A stretch of 64,000 bases of DNA, taken from NCBI GenBank assembly GCA_937891085.1, contig CALAEY010000039.1, positions 1 to 64,000 of the forward strand. Reading direction: 5' to 3'. Below the pieces are notes generated by a model, which was not told the DNA's origin, made no database searches, and saw nothing but the letters and a program-made list of their open reading frames with translations. Of this stretch, positions 43,762 to 50,720 are shown in pieces. How positions within the stretch are numbered: position 1 is the first letter of the stretch; each line of letters starts with the position of its first letter. Source of the DNA: an uncultured Prevotellaceae bacterium (GTDB taxonomy: Bacteria; Bacteroidota; Bacteroidia; Bacteroidales; Bacteroidaceae). The translations under genes were made by a program, and so were the position numbers.

Positions 43762-43815
43762 GCCAGTGGCACGGATATCTCCCAAGGTGGAGATAGCCGC
43801 GCCACTGGCTTTTTT
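43762..43815 (+). terminator. Attenuator-like hairpin between module A and the peptide gene
   Basis: GCCAGTGGC (43762-43770) pairs with GCCACTGGC (43801-43809). Inside, TATCTCC pairs with GGAGATA. TTTTTT follows. It is preceded by a small AGCTGC-GTA-GCAGC-type hairpin (~43734). A structure this strong before the first gene should stop most transcripts unless it is relieved. Confidence 0.8.
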
Positions 43816-43866
43816 CTGCCTATTGGACTATCAATGAATATTTACCATTAAAAAGCGGAGGTTCTT

Positions 43867-44004
43867 ATGAAAAAACTCTATGAGGCACCAGAGGTGCAAG
43901 TGATTGACATGGAGGTTCAGAGCGTGATTGCTCAGAGCCCTATCGGCGGTGTTGGCGGCAACGACCCTTACGGAAGTGGTAGCGACCCCTTCAATAATTT
44001 CTGA
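43867..44004 (+). CDS. Small leader-like peptide, module A
   Basis: 45 aa, beginning MKKLYEAPEVQVIDMEVQSV, with a Gly/Ser/Asp-rich tail ending FNNF. A good ribosome-binding site (GCGGAGG) lies ten bases before the ATG. Homologous in sequence and position to the 41-aa peptide at 50577. The conserved N-terminal half followed by a variable Gly-rich end is the layout of a peptide with a leader and a core, but no modification or export genes are adjacent. No signal peptide. Function unknown. Confidence 0.7.
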   Translation: MKKLYEAPEVQVIDMEVQSVIAQSPIGGVGGNDPYGSGSDPFNNF

Positions 44005-44038
44005 TGTGTAACGCTTAAACGAAGAAAGGATTTACAGT

Positions 44039-45523
44039 ATGAAAAACTTTAAGACTTTATCTGGCATGATGGCCGTGGCTCTGATGGCCGCCTCATGCGC
44101 CAACGACGTGAATGAAGTGCTGACTCCCGAGGCCCCTGCGCAGCAGGGCTACCACTTCATTGCCACCATTGCCCCGAAGACGTTCGATGCCACCACCCGA
44201 ACGCTGCTGAAGGAGGAAGATGACAACAGCCTCAGCTCCACATGGGTAGTGGAGGATGAGATTCTTATCGAATACTTGGCAGATGCATCAGAACTTGCCC
44301 AAGTAACAGCCAGGGTAACAGCGGTAGCTGCAGACGGCAGCGCCACCATCGAGGCCAATTTAACAATAGAGCCGTACGACACAGGTGCTGAATTTAATGC
44401 CGACCTTACATATCCAGCCAGCGATCCTCAATTTGCAAATCAGGATGGTACGCTCAGCGCAGCTCGTGACCTGCGTTATGGTCAGGCCAAACTGAAGGCC
44501 GATGGTAGTAAGATCACTTTCGCTGGTACGCCATCACTCGAAGCAGAGGGTTCCATCTTTAAATTCACGATGAAAGATTTGAAGGAGGCCGCCACCAATG
44601 TCGATAAGCTGGTAATCAGCAGCAAGGACTACTGGGATGAAGACGACGGCCTTACCATCACCGTCACCCCTACCGCAGCGGCAAGCGAGCTTTACGTCAC
44701 CATACCTATACCTGATACCGGCAGTGTGCATACCTTCTGGTTCGAGGCTACGAGCGGCAGCTCGCCATACATCGCTCAGGCTACAGGCTCACTTGAAATC
44801 GGCTATTACTACCAGAGCACGCTGAAGATGGCCACCCTGGGTGACCTGATGAACAGCGACGGCTCTTTCAGTGCAGAGAAAGAAGATGGCAAGACCCCTA
44901 TTGGTGTGATAGCCTACCTGGGCAACGATGCCACAGTGGAGAGCGCCGCCGATGGTGGCGGCCACGGCTTGGTGCTGGCGTTGAAGAATGCAGCCAACAG
45001 TGTGATTTGGGGCAGTAACGCTACCGCCTGGCAGTTTGGTGAGGATTTTAAGGTGACGGATAGGGATGCCTTGCTGCGCACCAAGAATGTGAGCGGCTAC
45101 AGCAACACCAAGGACATAGGTACGGAAGACTTCCCTGTTGCCTACGCAGCATTGAACTACATTGCCACAGCCCCCCCAGGCACCACAGGCTGGTTCCTGC
45201 CCAGTGCGCAGCAGTGGGTGAAGATGATGACGGGCCTCGGTGGCCTGAGCGAGACTGACATTGTATGGGAGTCATGGTTCGACAATAATCACACCGCTGC
45301 CGACAAGTGGGAGGCAGCCCTGGAGAAGGCTGGTGAGGGCAACTATGACAGCGTGACGAGCCATTCCCTGTGGTACTGGTCGAGTTCCGAGTATAGCCAG
45401 CGCAACGTTGTGCGCGTGTTCATCAACGCTACCCTCACTGGCGATGGATACGGTTTCAGCGTGTACCACGGCGATAAGAGCTACAGGTACGACCGTTGGG
45501 TTCGTTCCGTCCTCGCCTTCTGA
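44039..45523 (+). CDS. Fimbrillin-like lipoprotein with C-terminal FISUMP/DUF1566-type lectin-like domain, module A
   Basis: 494 aa. Lipobox MAAS-C at ~20, then acidic residues. Residues ~30-270 form a fimbrillin-like region (TRTLLKEEDDNSLSSTWVVEDEI, KLVISSKDYW, SELYVTIPI). Residues ~290-494 have the DUF1566/FISUMP layout (GWFLPSAQQWVKMM ... WYWSSSEYSQRNV ... RWVRSVLAF). That fold is shared with C-type-lectin-like targets of diversity-generating retroelements. Surface-exposed; probably an adhesin or minor fimbrial component. ATG at 44039 follows AAAGGA. Terminated at 45565-45611. Confidence 0.8.
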   Translation: MKNFKTLSGMMAVALMAASCANDVNEVLTPEAPAQQGYHFIATIAPKTFDATTRTLLKEEDDNSLSSTWVVEDEILIEYLADASELAQVTARVTAVAADGSATIEANLTIEPYDTGAEFNADLTYPASDPQFANQDGTLSAARDLRYGQAKLKADGSKITFAGTPSLEAEGSIFKFTMKDLKEAATNVDKLVISSKDYWDEDDGLTITVTPTAAASELYVTIPIPDTGSVHTFWFEATSGSSPYIAQATGSLEIGYYYQSTLKMATLGDLMNSDGSFSAEKEDGKTPIGVIAYLGNDATVESAADGGGHGLVLALKNAANSVIWGSNATAWQFGEDFKVTDRDALLRTKNVSGYSNTKDIGTEDFPVAYAALNYIATAPPGTTGWFLPSAQQWVKMMTGLGGLSETDIVWESWFDNNHTAADKWEAALEKAGEGNYDSVTSHSLWYWSSSEYSQRNVVRVFINATLTGDGYGFSVYHGDKSYRYDRWVRSVLAF

Positions 45524-45564
45524 TGCAGAGTTTAGGGTTTGAGCTTAGAGCTTAGAACATATCT

Positions 45565-45611
45565 GGCAGCGGCCACCCCCACGCACGGGGCATGGCCGCT
45601 GCCTACTTTTT
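45565..45611 (+). terminator. Intrinsic terminator of the module A lipoprotein gene
   Basis: GGCAGCGGCCA / TGGCCGCTGCC stem followed by TACTTTTT, about 40 bases after the stop codon. Confidence 0.85.
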
Positions 45612-45699
45612 AGGATAACAGGTGCCCTTCATCAGACATCCCTTCTTCCCCTTGATGCAAGATTCTCTGCATCTTTACATCATGGCAAGTGAACAATCA

Positions 45700-45744
45700 C
45701 TCCGCAACTGCGAAAACAAAACGATGCAGTTGCGGAGTATTTTT
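45700..45744 (+). terminator. Second intrinsic terminator in the 45524-45843 spacer
   Basis: Perfect 12-bp stem CTCCGCAACTGC / GCAGTTGCGGAG followed by TATTTTT. It is preceded by a GATGCA/TGCATC hairpin near 45655-45675. It may end a short RNA from the spacer or act as a backup terminator. Nothing else is seen in the spacer. Confidence 0.7.
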
Positions 45745-45808
45745 CTGTGTGTAGTCGCAACATTTGTAAAAAAAAACATGATTTCTTCTTATTGATTAAA
45801 AAATAGAT

Positions 45809-45816
45809 TACATTTG
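45809..45816 (+). promoter_or_regulatory. -7 box TACATTTG of the DUF3791-DUF3990 locus
   Basis: Exact TAnnTTTG, 28 bases before the ATG at 45844; -33 box not at the usual distance. Confidence 0.55.
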
Positions 45817-45843
45817 CATGAAATATCAGTAATAGTTGCAAGA

Positions 45844-46062
45844 ATGGATTACCAGAGTTTGAACTTTGTTATCTTCTGTGTGGGAAGTGTGGCAGATGCA
45901 TTGAAAATGAGTGCAAAAGATGTATATCGCCGGATGAAAGAAGGTGATATCATCTCGTCGTACATTGTTCCGTGCTATGATGTGCTGCATACATTCTCGC
46001 GTGAGTATATCGTTGCAGACCTGGTGGACTTGATGCAAAAGAAAGGAGTCTTAGCTGAGTAA
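45844..46062 (+). CDS. DUF3791 protein (candidate antitoxin), first copy
   Basis: 72 aa from ATG 45844 (MDYQSLNFVIFCVGSVADAL). A small helical family found beside DUF3990 in Bacteroidetes and Firmicutes: MSAKDVYRRMKEGDII and LHTFSREYIVADLVDLMQKKG are the recurring segments. An upstream in-frame start at 45814 falls inside the promoter and is rejected. Its stop overlaps the ATG of the DUF3990 gene by one base. Antitoxin role inferred from arrangement. Confidence 0.75.
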   Translation: MDYQSLNFVIFCVGSVADALKMSAKDVYRRMKEGDIISSYIVPCYDVLHTFSREYIVADLVDLMQKKGVLAE

Positions 46063-46532
46063 TGATAGTTTTTCACACATCTAATATCGAGGTGGCTCAT
46101 CCAGATATAAAGCATTCTAGGGATTATTTGGACTTCGGGCGTGGGTTCTATCTTACTAAATTAGAAGAACAAGCTCGAAGCTATGGACAGAGATTCATCA
46201 GAAGAGATGAACCTGCTATTATGAATATTTATGAATTATCTGAAGTGACAGTCTACTTCTCTTACCATCTTTTTTCAGCCTATGATTGGGAATGGCTAGA
46301 CTTTATTGCTGCTTGTAGGAAAGGGCTGCCTCATCCGACCTTTGACATTATCGAGGGGGGTATTGCCGACGATCAGGTTTTTGACACTGTAGATCTTTAT
46401 CTCACAGGAGTGTACTCACGTGAGCAAGCTCTCGATCAGTTGCGTTTCAAGCAGCCAAATCATCAGCTATGTATTACCTCACAGCAAGCCCTTGATGATC
46501 ATCTACATTTTGTTAAATCCGTTATTTTGTAG
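46062..46532 (+). CDS. DUF3990 protein (ADP-ribosyltransferase-like, candidate toxin)
   Basis: 156 aa. The N-terminus IVFHTSNIEVAHPDIKHSRDYLDFGRGFYLT is the DUF3990 hallmark and resembles ADP-ribosyltransferase folds (H-x-T / FGRGFYLT). Further on, TVYFSYHLFS and WLDFIAACRKG. It is flanked by two DUF3791 genes, each within 0-4 bases. ADP-ribosylating toxin activity is inference from fold and context. Target unknown. Confidence 0.8.
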   Translation: MIVFHTSNIEVAHPDIKHSRDYLDFGRGFYLTKLEEQARSYGQRFIRRDEPAIMNIYELSEVTVYFSYHLFSAYDWEWLDFIAACRKGLPHPTFDIIEGGIADDQVFDTVDLYLTGVYSREQALDQLRFKQPNHQLCITSQQALDDHLHFVKSVIL

Positions 46533-46535
46533 ATT

Positions 46536-46757
46536 ATGAAAGCCAATAAAATACTTCTTCAACGCAAATATGCCCGGATAGTCCGATTGTTTGCTGAGAG
46601 AGCTGACCTTACTTTTGAACAAGCTCTGGATTTCTTCTATAGCTCAAAGACTTTTGAGCTGCTTTCCGAAGGGGTGGCTGATATGCATTGCTTCAGTGAT
46701 GAGTATTTGGCAGAAGAATTGCAGATAGAAATGAATAAGAAAAATCAAGAGCCTTGA
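46536..46757 (+). CDS. DUF3791 protein (candidate antitoxin), second copy
   Basis: 73 aa. KYARIVRLFAERADLTFEQALDFFYSSKTFELLSEGVADMHCFSDEYLAEELQIE matches the DUF3791 pattern (helix, SxxxxY/FELL..GvaDlHcfSdeYla.EL). Begins four bases after DUF3990. Having two DUF3791 genes around one DUF3990 is unusual; one may serve as antitoxin and the other as a cofactor or decoy. Confidence 0.78.
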   Translation: MKANKILLQRKYARIVRLFAERADLTFEQALDFFYSSKTFELLSEGVADMHCFSDEYLAEELQIEMNKKNQEP

Positions 46758-46810
46758 ATGGCAAAGCACTCTACACCCTTTTACTCTTATTTTTTATTGC
46801 GAAAGGTTAA

Positions 46811-47008
46811 AATCGACTGCCAAAACAGAAAGTGGCAGTCGTTTTTCTGATTTTGGCAGTCTTTTGTCAAAGGTATTATATACATTAGCAGCGTCAGCGT
46901 GTCTGACATGGCAAGTGTATGGTTACAAGATTTAACATGTCTCACGGCAGTTTTACTGACATAAAGTTTGGAGAAGTGGCATATTTTGTTAGAACGAACG
47001 TTAGTTCT
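46811..47008 (+). repeat. Regulatory module B (orphan, decayed), (GAAC)2
   Basis: Homologous to modules A and D over its whole length. The -7 box is TACATTAG (46881-46888) instead of TACATTTG, there are only two GAAC units (46992-46999), and no attenuator hairpin, peptide or lipoprotein gene follows. The opposing ATPase gene ends 25 bases later. The 18-codon frame (46908-46964) is kept but with three substitutions. Confidence 0.85.
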
Positions 47009-47032
47009 TTCTTAGCCCAAAGTAAAACAATC

Positions 47033-48205
47033 TCAGTATGCCAGCCCAAATGCCCATAATGGAAGAATGTTTCCAGAGCCAAACTCTATGTCGTCTCTTA
47101 CCACATATCCATCAGAGGCACTAGAAATCTGCTTTTTCCCCTTCCTCTTCCCCCCGACTTCAAAGGTCTTTCCATCTATCTCAAAGTCACTGATACGAGA
47201 ACTGATGACATCAGTTGTCACACGCATTTGGTTGTAGAAGAACGTTTCGCGGATGTTCCCTATATCTGTAGATTCCCCTCCCAGGAGATATGCTATTGTG
47301 GCATTGTCTAAATAGACTTTTTCTACCTTCCCTATGCCTCTGATGCCACCTGTGTCATCACGTAACTGACCTATCATGCCAGCTTGTTCCATGTAGAGGA
47401 AATAGTCTGGCAATACGTTCCGGCTGACACCTATAATTGTCGCTATTGAGTCCATTACGGGCTTGAAAGGTACACTTTGTGCTATCACAGCAAGTAGCTT
47501 TTTAAGTTTTCTGCCTGTTGATGCATTCATCTTGGCATAGAGAGGTATATCTACTTCCATTGTCTGGTTGATTACCTGTCTGAGTCTCAACTCAAAGCTG
47601 CTCTCTGTAGCGAAGGGGTAATAGCCTCTGATTAAATAGTCTCGAAATAAAGGCAGTGGATGGTCAATTCCAGTCAGCTTTGCTTTTTGCTCAAGGATAT
47701 CCTTCAATGTATAGACGGGAACCTCTATTTGGTGGAACAGTCCTAAATACTCTCTAAACGAAAGTCCCTGCATCATAAATATAGGAGCCCGTCGGCTGAG
47801 GTCTGCATAGCCTTTATAGATATCAAGTACTGATGACCCTGTGAAACCTACTTTTATATCAGGGTGAGAGTCGTAAATCTGTTTCAGCTCTCGTGACCAG
47901 TTCTCGTATTTATGTATTTCATCGATAAAGATCTGCTCGCCCCCTTCTTTGGCAAATTCGTCTACAAGCTCTACCAGCGTATGGGAAGAGAAGTATAGGT
48001 GATCTGCTGATACATAGAACATACTGTGGTCTCCTATGTGTTCTTTGATGTATTGCAAAATCATGGTAGATTTGCCCACTCCTCGTGGACCAACAAGTCC
48101 GAACATCCGTGTTTGCCAACTTACTTGGCCGTACATATAGCGATGGAAAACAGAGACAGTCTGTTGCAATTGTCCTTCCATATAGGCAGTTAATGAGAGA
48201 TCCAT
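47033..48205 (-). CDS. AAA ATPase with DUF4143 (AAA_14-type)
   Basis: 390 aa from the ATG at 48205 (MDLSLTAYMEGQ). P-loop GPRGVGKST (~39-47), Walker B region EQIFIDEIHKYENWSRELKQIYD, sensor GFTGSSVLDIYKG, and a C-terminal DUF4143-like DNA-binding/nuclease-like region (KVYLDNATIAYLL, NQMR, DFEIDGKTFEVGGKRKGKKQI). An ATG at 48247 lies upstream of the TATATTTG box and is rejected. Common accessory ATPase in Bacteroidetes; function unknown. Confidence 0.85.
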   Translation of the reverse strand: MDLSLTAYMEGQLQQTVSVFHRYMYGQVSWQTRMFGLVGPRGVGKSTMILQYIKEHIGDHSMFYVSADHLYFSSHTLVELVDEFAKEGGEQIFIDEIHKYENWSRELKQIYDSHPDIKVGFTGSSVLDIYKGYADLSRRAPIFMMQGLSFREYLGLFHQIEVPVYTLKDILEQKAKLTGIDHPLPLFRDYLIRGYYPFATESSFELRLRQVINQTMEVDIPLYAKMNASTGRKLKKLLAVIAQSVPFKPVMDSIATIIGVSRNVLPDYFLYMEQAGMIGQLRDDTGGIRGIGKVEKVYLDNATIAYLLGGESTDIGNIRETFFYNQMRVTTDVISSRISDFEIDGKTFEVGGKRKGKKQISSASDGYVVRDDIEFGSGNILPLWAFGLAY

Positions 48206-48234
48206 AGCCGTTTGTTTTTTATTAATTCTCGATG

Positions 48235-48242
48235 CAAATATA
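48235..48242 (-). promoter_or_regulatory. -7 box TATATTTG of the DUF4143 ATPase gene
   Basis: Exact TAnnTTTG on the minus strand, with TTTG at 48265-48268 (22-base spacing). It decides the start at 48205. Confidence 0.6.
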
Positions 48243-48248
48243 CGCAAA

Positions 48249-48298
48249 TTGCACTATAATTATGCAAAATTGTAAAAAAAATGCACTACAATTGTGCA
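48249..48298. promoter_or_regulatory. Two operator-like inverted repeats
   Basis: TTGCA...TGCAA (48249-48267) and TGCAC-N7-GTGCA (48282-48298), about 31 bases apart, overlap the -33 region of the ATPase promoter. They suggest repressor binding. Confidence 0.4.
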
Positions 48299-48315
48299 AA
48301 GATAAGTACGTTGCG

Positions 48316-48381
48316 TAATAAATCGACTGCCAAAACAGAAAATGGCAGTTGTTTTTCTGATTTTGGCAGTCCTTTGTCAAA
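48316..48381 (+). repeat. Regulatory module C (truncated)
   Basis: Only the first ~65 bases of the module remain: the terminator stem (48324-48351, one mismatch: TGGCAGTTG) and the TTTTGGCAGTCCTTTGTCAAA string. The promoter box and GAAC tract are missing. Confidence 0.8.
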
Positions 48382-48411
48382 TAATATGGATTCCTGACCA
48401 TTTCTCCCTCC

Positions 48412-48478
48412 CGAGGAAAAAATATTTTCCTCGCGTAGTAGGAAAAATACCTCCTCGTGGCAGGAAAAACTGCCTCGC
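48412..48478. repeat. Three tandem ~22-bp hairpin units
   Basis: Units centred on AGGAAAAA, each self-complementary (CGAGG...CCTCG, TAGG...CCT, GCAG...CTGC) and each ending CTCG. Intergenic; role unknown. Confidence 0.5.
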
Positions 48479-48574
48479 AGGGTCACCATCTTCTAAGTGC
48501 GTAGCACTTTTCTTTATTTCTTTTGGGCTGTGCCCACACGTTTGGTGATAGAAAATACAGTCAGACGATGTCTT

Positions 48575-48667
48575 GGGCGAAATCTGTCTCTTTTCTGGTA
48601 GATTTCGCCCGAAATTAATGTAGTATGGGCGAAATCTGTCTCTTTTTGGGTATATTTCGCCCGAAAT
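48575..48667. repeat. Duplicated 41-bp hairpin (GGGCGAAAT ... ATTTCGCCC)
   Basis: Two copies, 48575-48615 and 48627-48667, each with GGGCGAAAT at one end and its reverse complement at the other around CTGTCTCTTTT. They lie just upstream of the ATPase promoter at 48670-48700. Confidence 0.7.
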
Positions 48668-48669
48668 GG

Positions 48670-48700
48670 TTGTTCTTTTTAATTAAAACCATTATCTTTG
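48670..48700 (+). promoter_or_regulatory. Promoter of the AAA ATPase gene
   Basis: TTG (48670-48672), 20 bases, TATCTTTG (48693-48700); 28 bases before the ATG at 48729. Confidence 0.7.
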
Positions 48701-48728
48701 AGCCGTCACAACTTAAAAAGAAACGGTA

Positions 48729-50153
48729 ATGGATGGTATCATAGGTAGAGAGAATGAGATAGAGAGGCTGAATAAAGCTGTCGATAGTCAGCATGCTGAG
48801 TTCGTCGCCTTATATGGGCGTAGGCGTGTTGGCAAGACTTTCTTGATAAACCAGCTTTTCTCCAATCGATTTGCTTTTAAGATGACAGGTGTGATAGAAG
48901 GTTCGTTAAAAGACCAATTCACTGCTTTTGCCGATGCAATGTCCGATTTTGGCTTTGATATGTCAGATCAGCCAACGGATTGGATGTCTGCCTTTATCAT
49001 GCTGAAAAATGCTCTGAAGGATATAGTTGGCAATGGCGAGCGGTGCATAGTTTTTATCGATGAATTGCCTGCTATGGATGTTGAAAACTCCAATGTGACA
49101 GGTGCTATTGGTTATTTCTGGAACAATTGGGCAAGTTTGCAAGACAATATGCTTCTTATCGTGTGTGGTAGTGCTACCAGCTGGATGATTTCTAATGTCA
49201 TTGACAGCAAAGGCGGGCTGCATGATCGCATCACTGTAGAAATGCCAGTCCGTCCGTTTACTCTTCATGAAGTGGAAAACTATTTGGATTCCAGACAATT
49301 TCTGTGGGACAGGCAGATGATAGCTCAGGCTTATATGGTATTCGGGGGCATCCCCTACTATCTCAGTCTTTTGGATAACACAGAAAGCTTTGTGCAAAAT
49401 GTAGATCGTTTATTCTTTAGTCGGGCGAGCCAGATGCGCCGTGAGTTCCGTCGGTTGTTCCATACGCTCTATAAGAAACCGGAGAAGTACATCGAAATTG
49501 TAAAAGAGCTTGGTAAAAGTCGGAAAGGGATGACTCGGGGGCAATTGGCCAAGAGCCTGAAGTGTGACAATAACGGTCATTTGGGCAATCGCCTTGAGGC
49601 TCTTGTACATTGTGACCTCGTACGTAGGAATGTGGTACGAGAGAAGGAAATAAAACTCAAAGATTCTATTTATCAGCTATGTGATTTTTTCTGCCTTTTT
49701 TATCTCACTTTCATTGATCGAGCCGAAGTAGAGGATCAATACTGGTCACATCATATCAATACCCCAGAAATAAACACATGGATGGGATTGGCCTATGAGA
49801 GACTTTGTATGGCACATATCTCGCAGATAAAGCAGGCTTTACGCATTGATGCCATTTCTACGCTCAACTACTCATGGCGAAGTAAATATTCCGAACCAGC
49901 TGCGCAGATAGATATCATTATAGAGAGGGCAGATCGGATAGTCAATATCTGTGAAATAAAGTATTCGCAAGATGAATATGATTTAACTAAAGAGGAGTAT
50001 TATAAAATCTGCCAGAGAAAGAATGCGTTCATAAGAGAAACTGCCCTACGTCATGTGCCATGGCTCACTATGATTACCACAGAAGGTGTAAAGCGCGGAA
50101 AGTATTCAGAGATGATTCAGAGTCAGGTGGTTTTGGATGATCTTTTTCTATAA
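48729..50153 (+). CDS. AAA ATPase, archaeal-type (DUF234-like C-terminus)
   Basis: 474 aa. P-loop GRRRVGKT (30-37), Walker B CIVFIDELPAMD, sensor VCGSATSWM, then a winged-helix-like region (GMTRGQLAKSLKCDNNGHLGNRLEAL). The nuclease-like C-terminal domain carries AAQIDIIIERADRIVNICEIKYS (the D-(E/Q)-K-type triad of restriction-like folds). The 3' end resembles the pseudogene at 629-1090. The family is widespread in mobile or accessory regions; function unknown. Followed by module D. Confidence 0.85.
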   Translation: MDGIIGRENEIERLNKAVDSQHAEFVALYGRRRVGKTFLINQLFSNRFAFKMTGVIEGSLKDQFTAFADAMSDFGFDMSDQPTDWMSAFIMLKNALKDIVGNGERCIVFIDELPAMDVENSNVTGAIGYFWNNWASLQDNMLLIVCGSATSWMISNVIDSKGGLHDRITVEMPVRPFTLHEVENYLDSRQFLWDRQMIAQAYMVFGGIPYYLSLLDNTESFVQNVDRLFFSRASQMRREFRRLFHTLYKKPEKYIEIVKELGKSRKGMTRGQLAKSLKCDNNGHLGNRLEALVHCDLVRRNVVREKEIKLKDSIYQLCDFFCLFYLTFIDRAEVEDQYWSHHINTPEINTWMGLAYERLCMAHISQIKQALRIDAISTLNYSWRSKYSEPAAQIDIIIERADRIVNICEIKYSQDEYDLTKEEYYKICQRKNAFIRETALRHVPWLTMITTEGVKRGKYSEMIQSQVVLDDLFL

Positions 50154-50214
50154 ATGCAACCTTTTCATGTCATAGTTCTGTTTAAGATTAAGCATCTTTA
50201 TCTGACTTCCTCAT

Positions 50215-50443
50215 AAAAATCGACTGCCAAAACTGAAAATGGCAGTCGTTTTTCTGATTTTGGCAGTCCTTTGTCAAAGGTATTATATACATTTGCAGCG
50301 TCAGCGTGTCTGACATGGCAAGTGTATGGTTACAAGATTTAACATATCTCACGGCATTTTTCCTGACATAAAGTTTGGAGAAGTGGCATATTTTGTTAGA
50401 ACGAACGAACGAACGAACGAACGAACGAACGTTAGTTCTAAAC
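50215..50443 (+). repeat. Regulatory module D (full copy), (GAAC)8
   Basis: Almost base-for-base identical to module A until the GAAC tract: terminator stem 50221-50248, TACATTTG 50288-50295, 18-codon frame 50315-50371 identical to that of A, and eight GAAC units (50399-50430) closed by GTTAGTTCTAA. Followed by its own attenuator hairpin, peptide and lipoprotein genes. Confidence 0.87.
50399..50430 (+). repeat. Tetranucleotide microsatellite (GAAC)8
   Basis: Eight perfect GAAC units at the same place as the 12-unit tract of module A. Confidence 0.95.
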
Positions 50444-50475
50444 ACAAATGGCGTGCTGCGCAGCAGCATGCGTGA

Positions 50476-50538
50476 CGTGCTTGTGGCACGGCTATCCCCC
50501 TGATTAGGGGGTAGGGCCGTGCCACAAGCACGTTTTTT
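50476..50538 (+). terminator. Attenuator-like hairpin between module D and the peptide gene
   Basis: A perfect 17-bp outer stem (50476-50492 with 50516-50532) encloses a CCCCC/GGGGG inner stem and is followed by TTTTTT. It shares the core GTGGCACGG-TATC-CCC with the module A hairpin, while the flanking stem differs on both sides in a compensating way. A TGCTGC-GCA-GCAGCA hairpin precedes it (~50453-50468). Confidence 0.85.
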
Positions 50539-50576
50539 GCTATTGAACGATGTTTCACTTTTAAACAATAATGCGT

Positions 50577-50702
50577 ATGGAGAAAGACTTTTATGAGGCA
50601 CCTATGGTGCAAGTGATCGAAATGGAATTGCAGGGCATTTTGGCCGCCAGCCCTGGCACTGATGGAGAGCGTGGCGGCTATGGAAGTGGCGGAAGCTGGT
50701 AA
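50577..50702 (+). CDS. Small leader-like peptide, module D
   Basis: 41 aa, beginning MEKDFYEAPMVQVIEMELQG, with a Gly/Ser-rich tail ending GSGGSW. An alternative ATG lies six bases upstream (50571). Same N-terminal pattern (YEAPxVQVIxME) as the module A peptide and a similar spacing to the following lipoprotein gene. No signal peptide; Gly-rich C-terminus. Function unknown. Confidence 0.7.
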   Translation: MEKDFYEAPMVQVIEMELQGILAASPGTDGERGGYGSGGSW

Positions 50703-50720
50703 ACGATGGAGGATACAGAT

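Noticed and set aside
43459..43785. Minus-strand frame with repeated FVRS (and plus-strand ERTN)
   Set aside because: Simple translation of the GAAC microsatellite; the segment carries terminator and promoter signals and the frame is not kept between copies with different unit numbers.
45380..45523. Full diversity-generating retroelement
   Set aside because: Only the target-type domain is visible; no reverse transcriptase, accessory gene or template repeat occurs in the window, so it is kept as a low-confidence finding only.
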